DNA of 41,176 nucleotides from JAKQDP01 sp964536975 (lineage in GTDB: Bacteria > Patescibacteriota > Patescibacteriia > 2-01-FULL-39-33), in NCBI GenBank assembly GCA_964536975.1, contig CAZHYS010000006.1:1-41176 (forward strand), in the 5' to 3' direction. Below the pieces are notes generated by a model. The model saw only the letters and a program-made list of their open reading frames with translations. It searched no databases and was not told the origin of the DNA. Made by a program: the position numbers and the translations under genes. Positions 24,316 through 30,460 of the stretch are shown here, in pieces (within the stretch, counting starts at the first letter, position 1; every line of letters starts with the position of its first letter).

Positions 24316-25019
24316 GGCCGATAGGTGACAAGATACAGTCCTAAACTAATAACCAAGGCATAGCCGACCCAGCGGTTGATATCGTCCAACCTGTTTAATG
24401 AGACGAATTTTTGCCACCAACTACGGCGGTAAAAATAATTAGCTGTCAGGTCGCCCACGGATTGGTAATTGTCGGAGGAGCTTTCCTTGTCGCCCAAAAC
24501 ACGAGTGCCGAACAATTGGACCACCACGATAGTTGAGTGGTTTTTATAATTGCCACGCAAAGCGGCAATGCCGATTTCCTGGTATTGCGGCTTAACGATA
24601 TTGTCTTTGTGGGTGGGGCTGTTCAGCCAAGCCTGGAACAAATCTTCTTCATTATCAAAATCAATCGCCAAATTCTCGCCAACATAGAAATATTGATAAT
24701 TGACATCCTTTATCCATTGGGAGAATTTCTGGCCGTCGGGGGAAGTATGATCAAAATATTGGCGCGTCAAGAGATCCTCGGCCTTGTTGTAGGCGGCTTG
24801 CGTCAATCGGGCGTTGGCCGACAGGGCATTGAGGCCAAGATTGGCGCGGTACTCATTGGTGAGGTCAATGAGAGTCGCCGGACTGATGGATAAATTATCG
24901 TCTTCCGGCAGAGGCGGATAGAAAAAAATCACCAGGCCGAGCGCCACTTTGACAATAATAAGCGACACGGTGGTGATAAGAAGGATTTTTTTGATTAATT
25001 TGACCATTGTTTTAGCCAT
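24240..25019 (-). CDS. CAP-domain (SCP/YkwD-like) membrane protein
   Basis: 259 residues. N-terminal membrane segment (about 13-33), then a CAP domain (50-170) with NEYRANLGLNALS, FDHTSPDGQKF, VGENLA, AWLNSPTHKDNI and YQEIGIAA, the four family motifs. A second membrane segment is near 217-235, then a basic tail. Extracytoplasmic, function of bacterial CAP proteins largely unknown. The last 25 residues are encoded opposite the 3' end of uppP, which is unusual. No SD before the ATG at 25019; a second ATG lies 12 nt further in. Confidence 0.88.
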   Translation of the reverse strand: MAKTMVKLIKKILLITTVSLIIVKVALGLVIFFYPPLPEDDNLSISPATLIDLTNEYRANLGLNALSANARLTQAAYNKAEDLLTRQYFDHTSPDGQKFSQWIKDVNYQYFYVGENLAIDFDNEEDLFQAWLNSPTHKDNIVKPQYQEIGIAALRGNYKNHSTIVVVQLFGTRVLGDKESSSDNYQSVGDLTANYFYRRSWWQKFVSLNRLDDINRWVGYALVISLGLYLVTYRPQKNINQVNIKHPIINRYQAKIFRE

Positions 25020-25104
25020 GCCAAAAATACTAAAAATCTTTTTTATCTTTGAATTATAACATAAATTTTTGTCTTAGCGCTACTTTTGCTTTTGGTGGGG
25101 GCGA

Positions 25105-25133
25105 TTGTTTTTGCGGCGGTTATTTGTTATGAT
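25105..25133 (+). promoter_or_regulatory. mltG promoter
   Basis: TTGTTT (25105-25110), 17 nt, TATGAT (25128-25133), with a TG extension. The leader would be about 13 nt, with no SD. Confidence 0.6.
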
Positions 25134-25152
25134 TTAAACAGTTGAAAAAAAT

Positions 25153-26154
25153 ATGCGCAAAATAAAATTGGCAGTTTATTCGGTTGCGATTATCGCGGTT
25201 GCCGGCGTGGTATTTTTTGTTTCGGCGGTTTCTTCGCCGGCCGAAAAACAGAGCCAGCCGGTTTATTTCATTATCAAATCCGGCGAGGGTGTCAATTTGA
25301 TTTCTACTCATCTCAAAGAAGCCGGCCTCATCAAAAACAAGTTTGTCTTTGAAACTTATGTTTGGCTGAAGAAGGCGGAAGGGAAATTCCAGGCCGGAAG
25401 TTATCAGCTGGACAAAACAATGAATGTCAGAAATCTTACTAAGGCTCTTATCAGCGGCGAGGCGATCAGTAATGAAGCGGAAATCACAATCATTGAGGGC
25501 TGGCGGAGCGATCAGATTGCCGATTATCTGGCCGAGCGCGGGCTGGTTGGCAAGGAAGAATTTTTGACGGCGATAAAAATTGAAAATTGGCAGAATAAGT
25601 ATGATTTTTTGGCCGACGTTGAGACAGATGATGTGGAAGGATTTTTGTTCCCCGATACTTATCGGATTTTTGTTGATGCCGGCGCCGAAGATATAATCAA
25701 AAAAATGCTGGATAATTTTGATCGGCGGGTTGACGAAAAAATTAGACAGGATATCGCGACGCAAGGCAAGACAGTGGCGGAAATCGTTACTTTGGCTTCA
25801 GTTATCCAAAAAGAGTCGCCGGTGGAGGATATGCCGAAAGTGGCGGATGTTTTTCTCAAAAGATTAGCGGACAATATCGGCTTACAATCGGACGCGACGG
25901 TAAATTATATCACCGGTAAGAAGGATTTACGCCCCAGTCTGGCGGACTTAGAAATTGACTCGCCATACAACACTTATAAATACCGCGGTTTGCCGCCCGG
26001 GCCGATTGCCAATCCGGGACTAGCGGCAATAAAGGCGGCAGTTTATCCGGAAAGCAATCCTTATTATTATTTTCTTCATGGCAAAGACGGGAAGACTTAT
26101 TTTGCCAAGACTTATGAAGAACATCAGCGGAACATCAGCGAATATTTGGATTAA
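25153..26154 (+). CDS. mltG: Endolytic murein transglycosylase MltG
   Basis: 333 residues. Membrane-anchored (about 6-26), a LysM-like region (IIKSGEGVNLISTHLKEAG), then the YceG/MltG domain. Cuts nascent glycan strands and so sets their length. The catalytic Glu is in ASVIQKESP; further motifs are EGFLFPDTYRI, GLQSDATVNY, SPYNTYKYRGLPPGPIANPG and YYYFLHGKDGKTYFAKTYEEH. The AMMECR1 gene follows 6 nt later in the same operon. Confidence 0.95.
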   Translation: MRKIKLAVYSVAIIAVAGVVFFVSAVSSPAEKQSQPVYFIIKSGEGVNLISTHLKEAGLIKNKFVFETYVWLKKAEGKFQAGSYQLDKTMNVRNLTKALISGEAISNEAEITIIEGWRSDQIADYLAERGLVGKEEFLTAIKIENWQNKYDFLADVETDDVEGFLFPDTYRIFVDAGAEDIIKKMLDNFDRRVDEKIRQDIATQGKTVAEIVTLASVIQKESPVEDMPKVADVFLKRLADNIGLQSDATVNYITGKKDLRPSLADLEIDSPYNTYKYRGLPPGPIANPGLAAIKAAVYPESNPYYYFLHGKDGKTYFAKTYEEHQRNISEYLD

Positions 26155-26160
26155 AAATAT

Positions 26161-26709
26161 ATGGAGCAGGATTATTATACTCGGGGCGAAAAAGAATTCT
26201 TACTCAAAATCGCTCGCGCCGCCTTGGAAAAATTTTTGGTCAGTGGCGAGAGGTTTGAGCCCCAAACAGTCAATCAAAAACTCTGGGAAAAAAGAGGTTG
26301 TTTTGTCACACTCTGGCGGAAAGGAGAGTTGCGCGGCTGTATCGGGTTGATTGAGCCGGTGGAGTCATTGATTTTGGCGGTAAGAGATAATGTTCTGTCG
26401 GCCGCCCGCGATCCGCGGTTTTTGCCGGTAGATGAAAGCGAATTGGACAAGCTGGAAATTGAAATTTCCATTTTGACCGAACCAGAAAAGACGACCATAG
26501 CGGAGCTCAAGGAAGGCGATGGCGTGGTAATCAAACGGGGGAATGATAGCGCGACTTTTTTGCCGCAGGTTTGGGAGGACTTATCGGAGCGGGAAGAATT
26601 TTTTCGGAGCTTATGTCACAAAGCGGGGGTTGATTATGAATTTTGCAATGACAAGGAGATGGAGTTTTTTAGGTACGGGGCGATTGTTTTCAAGGAAGGG
26701 GAGATCTGA
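26161..26709 (+). CDS. amrA: AMMECR1-domain protein (AmmeMemoRadiSam protein A)
   Basis: 182 residues, full AMMECR1 domain with the invariant LRGCIGLIEP motif (about 58-67), DPRFLPV, LEIEISILTEPE and FLPQVWED. In many prokaryotes AmrA occurs with a MEMO protein and a radical SAM protein; neither is in this window. It follows mltG by 6 nt. Biochemical role unknown; the Cys of RGCIG may be functional (family knowledge). No SD. Confidence 0.9.
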   Translation: MEQDYYTRGEKEFLLKIARAALEKFLVSGERFEPQTVNQKLWEKRGCFVTLWRKGELRGCIGLIEPVESLILAVRDNVLSAARDPRFLPVDESELDKLEIEISILTEPEKTTIAELKEGDGVVIKRGNDSATFLPQVWEDLSEREEFFRSLCHKAGVDYEFCNDKEMEFFRYGAIVFKEGEI

Positions 26710-26738
26710 TTGACATTTTTACAATTCGGTAGTATATA
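26710..26738 (+). promoter_or_regulatory. Promoter of the SD-led membrane protein
   Basis: TTGACA (26710-26715, beginning on the last A-T of the amrA stop region), 17 nt, TATATA (26733-26738). A leader hairpin AACGGC/GCCGTT (26767-26783) follows. Confidence 0.75.
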
Positions 26739-26808
26739 AGATATTAGTTCTTTGGTTTGCGTCAACAACGGCAGTTGGCCGTTACAACTTTTGAAGGAGG
26801 GCAGTGAA

Positions 26809-27294
26809 GTGAAAACATGGAAACACCGATTTCTTGGCTTTTTGATGGGGAGGATGTCTTGGAAGGGTTGGCTATTGGCCTATCTGATGTGCTTTGCAAT
26901 CACCCTTTTTATGTCCTGTGGGTTGCTCGGCGTGAAGGATTGGACGAGCGCCGGCAATTTGGCGAAAGCGGCGTTGGCGGCCATTCCGGTCATGTTGGTT
27001 GTCGTCGCGCTTACCGTATTGGATAGGCCAAGGGAAAGTCGCAAGAGACAAGAAAGATCGCTGATAAAGTTTAATCGTTGGATCGTTTTTTGGCTGATTA
27101 CCGTCTGGTTGGGATTGAGTGTGGTATCCTATTGGCTGGGGACATTGCTTACGCCTTGGTCGCGGCTCACAATCGCGCTTGTAAGTCCTATCGCTGGCGC
27201 CGCGGTTTTTTGCGGTTTCTTAGGGAGTGTCTTTGGGGTTATTTATTACTGCCAGGACAAGCTCTATGAGTACCACAAAAAAAGACAATATTAA
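26809..27294 (+). CDS. SD-led four-segment membrane protein, unknown
   Basis: 161 residues from the GTG at 26809, chosen because AAGGAGG (26794-26800) lies 8 nt before it; the open frame runs further up, but through the leader. Four membrane segments (about 20-40, 51-70, 92-112, 121-145) and a basic C terminus (KLYEYHKKRQY). No family recognised. It is an independent unit with its own promoter and terminator (27317-27348). Confidence 0.7.
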   Translation: MKTWKHRFLGFLMGRMSWKGWLLAYLMCFAITLFMSCGLLGVKDWTSAGNLAKAALAAIPVMLVVVALTVLDRPRESRKRQERSLIKFNRWIVFWLITVWLGLSVVSYWLGTLLTPWSRLTIALVSPIAGAAVFCGFLGSVFGVIYYCQDKLYEYHKKRQY

Positions 27295-27316
27295 AACGTG
27301 AAAATGAAGGAAGTTG

Positions 27317-27348
27317 GCCTTATCGTCGGATAAGGCTTTATTTTATTT
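27317..27348 (+). terminator. Terminator of the membrane-protein cassette
   Basis: GCCTTATC, 4-nt loop, GATAAGGC (27317-27336), then a T-rich tail. Confidence 0.85.
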
Positions 27349-27362
27349 GAAAAGATCAGCTA

Positions 27363-27391
27363 TTGACAAATTATTTTTAAAATTGTAATAT
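27363..27391 (+). promoter_or_regulatory. Promoter of the secreted dockerin-like gene
   Basis: TTGACA (27363-27368), 17 nt, TAATAT (27386-27391). Confidence 0.8.
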
Positions 27392-27399
27392 AACATGTT

Positions 27400-27525
27400 A
27401 AACCGAATAGTTCGGTTTATGTACATAAGTAAAGAGGGCAGGGCTTTTGTGGTCCTGCGAGAGGCGCAGGATCACAAAAAAGCTTTGATTCTGCAAAAAA
27501 CATCGGGTCAAAGACCCGGAGGAGG
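27400..27525 (+). promoter_or_regulatory. Structured leader with start-site palindrome
   Basis: At the presumed transcript start lies AAACCGAA, TAG, TTCGGTTT (27400-27418), an operator or 5' cap hairpin. Then a long stem with arms 27443-27458 and 27466-27483, and CGGGTC/GACCCG (27504-27518) directly before the SD GGAGGAGG (27518-27525). Confidence 0.65.
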
Positions 27526-27530
27526 AAGCC

Positions 27531-28904
27531 ATGAAGAATGTGCTGGTTTTGAGTGTGTGTCTGTTGGCAGGATGGTCGGCGGCGGCGGGGATTTTCCCTG
27601 TCACCGATGCCGATCTCTCCGGGTCGGTCAACGCTTTGGATGTCCAGCTGGGCATCAATGAGGCGCTGGGGATTCCAATTCTCGGTGATACGACCGCGAA
27701 GGCCGTGACTACCGGTGGCGGTATCGTAAAGGCCGATCCAGTCGGACCGACTTGGCCGTCCGGTTCGGTGGTCAAATTGACTGCCGTACCAGACACGGGT
27801 TGGCAGTTCATTCGTTGGGAAGGAGACGTCACTGGCTCGGCTAATCCCACGAATATAACCATGAATGGTAATAAGATCGTTCGGGCGGTATTCACGGAGT
27901 TGCCACATTACACCCTGACCGTGACGGTCGGTGGTAGTGGATCGGTGGCAAAAAATCCCGATCAAGCCGATTATATCCAAGGCGCCGGCGTGTCCTTGAC
28001 GGCCACACCGGCGACTGGTTGGCGGTTTGATCATTGGGAAAATGGCTTGACCGGATCAACGAATCCGGCGACGGTTGTGATGACGGCCAACAAGACAGTC
28101 AAGGCAGTGTTTGTCCAAGACCTGCCGAATGCGCCGGTTATCACCAAACAGCCAGTTGACTGGTCTGGCGATTCTGGTGAGACGGCGACTTTCTCGGTCA
28201 CGGCGACCGGATCGGGGTTGAGTTACAAGTGGTACAATGACAGCGGAGCAATCAACGGCGCCATCGCGGCCGATTTCTCGTTCGTTGCGGATGAGGTTTA
28301 CGAAGGGCTGTATTGGTGTGTTGTCACCAACTCTGGTGGCAGTGTCACTTCCAACAAGGTTCATTTGTACGTCAACGGCCGGCCGGAATTCCGTCTCACT
28401 TACACGGACGGAAGCGGCTTGATCCAGGCTGACTTCAACGCCAACGGCGCTGAATTGTCAACCTTTATCATCGGCGGCCTCGGCGCGAACGAACAGGTGA
28501 TCGGCGTCGGCTTGGCCTTCATGTGGCCGACTAGCAATCCGGCGCACTTCGCGATGGAGATTGAACCGCTGATCGCCGGCTTGCTTCCCGATGATTTCTC
28601 TGAAGTGGTGGAGTTCAAGGGCACGAGCTGCATTGACTCGGCCGGAAACGCCGTTGCCGATTTCAGTCTGGAGGCCAGCGACATGTACCTGGCCTATCCG
28701 GTGTTCAAAATAAAGAACACTGTGACAGCGGCTACGCGGGTCGCTTCCGGCAACACCGATCAGATAGACCTGACGCTCAACGACGCGCCAGTCGCGCTAG
28801 TCGGTGGCAACTATGAGCTGGTGCTTGGCGGCGGAGTCGTCAAATACTCGCTGACTATTGAGGCGGTCGGTGGGGGAGATGTTCTCTCCGCCAGCGCTTC
28901 GTAG
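27531..28904 (+). CDS. Secreted protein: dockerin-like, InlB-like repeats, Ig-like domain
   Basis: 457 residues. Signal peptide (1-19), a dockerin-type calcium loop (DADLSGSVNALDVQLGINEA, 26-45), two InlB-type repeats (about 55-122 and 126-196, each with TGW-F--W-G--TGS-NP), an Ig-like domain (about 200-281, with the YKWYNDSGA and EGLYWCVVTNSGG strands) and a C-terminal beta-rich domain (282-457) I cannot name; it might be a cohesin- or carbohydrate-binding-like sandwich. Extracellular, probably adhesive or scaffold-like. Codon use is GC-richer than in core genes. SD at 27518-27525, 5 nt before the ATG. Own terminator. Confidence 0.85.
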   Translation: MKNVLVLSVCLLAGWSAAAGIFPVTDADLSGSVNALDVQLGINEALGIPILGDTTAKAVTTGGGIVKADPVGPTWPSGSVVKLTAVPDTGWQFIRWEGDVTGSANPTNITMNGNKIVRAVFTELPHYTLTVTVGGSGSVAKNPDQADYIQGAGVSLTATPATGWRFDHWENGLTGSTNPATVVMTANKTVKAVFVQDLPNAPVITKQPVDWSGDSGETATFSVTATGSGLSYKWYNDSGAINGAIAADFSFVADEVYEGLYWCVVTNSGGSVTSNKVHLYVNGRPEFRLTYTDGSGLIQADFNANGAELSTFIIGGLGANEQVIGVGLAFMWPTSNPAHFAMEIEPLIAGLLPDDFSEVVEFKGTSCIDSAGNAVADFSLEASDMYLAYPVFKIKNTVTAATRVASGNTDQIDLTLNDAPVALVGGNYELVLGGGVVKYSLTIEAVGGGDVLSASAS

Positions 28905-28923
28905 GTAGCGTCGCGCGAATACT

Positions 28924-28964
28924 GCGGCAGTGGGGAAAAGTTTCCCGCTGCCGCTATTTATTTT
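28924..28964 (+). terminator. Terminator of the dockerin-like gene
   Basis: GCGGCAG (28924-28930) pairs with CTGCCGC (28948-28954) around an inner GGGAAA/TTTCCC; TATTTATTTT follows. Confidence 0.8.
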
Positions 28965-28967
28965 GAC

Positions 28968-29063
28968 AGCGGTTAGTAAACAGCGTTTAGCGATTAGGGT
29001 TTAGGGATTAGTGGGGATTTCTAACTCCTAATCCCTAATCCCTAATCCGATTACTGATTACTG
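28968..29063. repeat. Longest heptamer-register array
   Basis: Nearly fourteen 7-nt units in unbroken register. The first half is AGnnnTT (agcgttt, agggatt), then AnnCCTA (atcccta twice), then tactgat. The halves are complementary: 28992-29011 pairs with 29028-29047 at 19 of 20 positions, so it can also fold into one long hairpin. It occupies the gap 28905-29144, which holds no gene. Confidence 0.75.
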
Positions 29064-29104
29064 TTTTTTCCCCATGTTTCGTGTTGTGCGTTATGTGATT
29101 TTTT

Positions 29105-29132
29105 CCGAGTTACGAGTCGCGAGTTACGAGCC
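29105..29132. repeat. Heptamer-register array (nCGAGTn type)
   Basis: Units ccgagtt, acgagtc, gcgagtt, acgagcc: the reverse complement of the type at 12220-12254. Confidence 0.65.
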
Positions 29133-29144
29133 CCACCTCTTACC

Positions 29145-29172
29145 TTGACATTTTCTGTAGATTTGCTATAAT
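29145..29172 (+). promoter_or_regulatory. rplJ-rplL promoter
   Basis: TTGACA (29145-29150), 16 nt, TATAAT (29167-29172) with a TG extension: the strongest promoter of the window. Confidence 0.85.
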
Positions 29173-29179
29173 TAATATA

Positions 29180-29280
29180 TAGTAAATCCATATTCCGCAG
29201 ACAGCAGGCAAAAAATAAGACCTGCCGAGGAAAAAGCCTTAATTTAGGCCATTTTTTCTGCGGAAACCGCAGATTTTTTT
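29180..29280 (+). promoter_or_regulatory. L10 leader with transcription attenuator
   Basis: Between promoter and rplJ. CCGCAGA (29195-29201) can pair with TCTGCGG (29257-29263), closing a domain that holds GCAGGC/GCCTGC-like arms of the L10 leader. TCTGCGG can instead pair with CCGCAGA (29267-29273), forming a terminator followed by seven T (29274-29280). The two folds exclude each other, the logic of autogenous control by L10 (family knowledge). Confidence 0.7.
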
Positions 29281-29319
29281 GTTTGACAAAATAATCAAAA
29301 TAACCATAGATTAAAAAAT

Positions 29320-29844
29320 ATGCCAAAAACAAGAAAACAGAAAAAGGATATTCTGGAAAAATTCGGCCAAGGACTAGGGGAAAGCAAATCCTCGGTGTTT
29401 GTCAATTTTTCCCGAATTCCGGTCAAAGAAATAGATTCTTTGCGCCAAAAATGCAAAGAAAGTGGCGCCAAGTACGCTGTTGCCAAGAAGACTTTGCTCA
29501 AAAAGGCTTTGGCGGAAAAAGGATTTTCCGGCGCGGAAGATCAGGATCTATCTGGTGAGGTGGCAACGATTTTCGGTTTTAATGATGAAGTGACGCCGGC
29601 CAAGCTGGTCAGTGAGTTCATCAAAACGCATGAGAATATGAAAATTCTCGGCGGAATTCTGGAGAATAATCTGATTGACGCCGAAAAGGTCAAGGCCCTG
29701 TCCAAGCTGCCTTCCAAAGAGGAGTTATTGGCCAAGATTGTCGGCAGTATTGCCGCGCCGATGTCTGGGTTGGTCAATGTATTGCAAGGCAATATCCGCG
29801 GTTTGGTCTACACTTTGTCGGCCATCAGGGATAAGAAATCTTAA
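29320..29844 (+). CDS. rplJ: Ribosomal protein L10
   Basis: 174 residues. Base of the ribosomal stalk; binds 23S rRNA and L7/L12 dimers. N-terminal domain MPKTRKQKKDILEKFGQGL, LRQKCKESGAKYAVAKKTLLKKAL, and a C-terminal helix (IVGSIAAPMSGLVNVLQGNIRGLVYTLSAI) for L12. No SD; transcription is gated by the leader attenuator. Confidence 0.97.
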   Translation: MPKTRKQKKDILEKFGQGLGESKSSVFVNFSRIPVKEIDSLRQKCKESGAKYAVAKKTLLKKALAEKGFSGAEDQDLSGEVATIFGFNDEVTPAKLVSEFIKTHENMKILGGILENNLIDAEKVKALSKLPSKEELLAKIVGSIAAPMSGLVNVLQGNIRGLVYTLSAIRDKKS

Positions 29845-29895
29845 TCCCCAAAAGCGATCATACGCTGATTAAATAAAAAATAATAAAATAAAATT

Positions 29896-30297
29896 ATGTC
29901 TGAAGAAAAAAAAGAAGTCGTTGTTCCGGAAAAGTTCAAAGCTTTAGTGGAACAAATTGAGAAGTTGAGTGTGATTGATTTGGCCGAATTGGTCAAGGTA
30001 TTGGAAGAGAAGTTCGGTGTCTCCGCTGCTGCTCCGGTGGCCGCGGTAGCCGCTGCTCCGGCCGCGGCTGAAGCGGTTGAAGAAAAAGACAGTTTTGATA
30101 TTGAGATTACCGCTTCCGGCGCCAACAAGATCGCGGTCATCAAAGCGGTTCGCGAAGTGACCGAGCTCGGTCTTAAAGAAGCCAAAGATTTGGTTGATGG
30201 CGCTCCGAAGGTCGTCAAGGAAGGCGTTAAGAAAGAGCAAGCCGCTGAAATCAAGAAGAAATTGGAAGAGGCTGGCGCGACTGTTACTTTGAAATAG
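29896..30297 (+). CDS. rplL: Ribosomal protein L7/L12
   Basis: 133 residues. N-terminal dimerisation helices (LVEQIEKLSVIDLAELVKVLEEKFGV), Ala/Pro-rich hinge, C-terminal factor-binding domain (KIAVIKAVREVTELGLKEAKDLVDGAPK). No SD even in this highly expressed gene. The stop overlaps a heptamer repeat, and a perfect-palindrome terminator follows. Confidence 0.98.
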   Translation: MSEEKKEVVVPEKFKALVEQIEKLSVIDLAELVKVLEEKFGVSAAAPVAAVAAAPAAAEAVEEKDSFDIEITASGANKIAVIKAVREVTELGLKEAKDLVDGAPKVVKEGVKKEQAAEIKKKLEEAGATVTLK

Positions 30298-30315
30298 TAA
30301 CCAGTAATCAGTAAA
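30295..30315. repeat. Heptamer-register array (nAGTAAn type)
   Basis: Units tagtaac, cagtaat, cagtaaa; the first includes the rplL stop codon. The same type is seen at 32731-32744 and, reversed, at 29052-29063. Confidence 0.55.
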
Positions 30316-30320
30316 TGGAA

Positions 30321-30354
30321 AAATTCCTCCCTAATATTAGGGAGGAATTTTTTT
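30321..30354 (+). terminator. Terminator of rplJ-rplL
   Basis: Positions 30321-30350 form a perfect 30-nt palindrome (AAATTCCTCCCTAA arm) followed by more T. Confidence 0.9.
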
Positions 30355-30460
30355 GGTATTATTTACGGAAGTTTTTTAAATATTAAGCAAAAAATTCGTC
30401 TTCTTTTGCCTTTCGCCTCATCCAAATTAAGATGAATTGAAGATTTATTGATTTGTGATT

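Noticed and set aside
25120..25764. 214-codon open frame antisense to mltG
   Set aside because: Opposite a well-conserved gene; no promoter, SD or family similarity.
27395..27661. 88-codon frame before the dockerin-like gene
   Set aside because: It covers the structured leader and overlaps the real gene out of frame; no SD.
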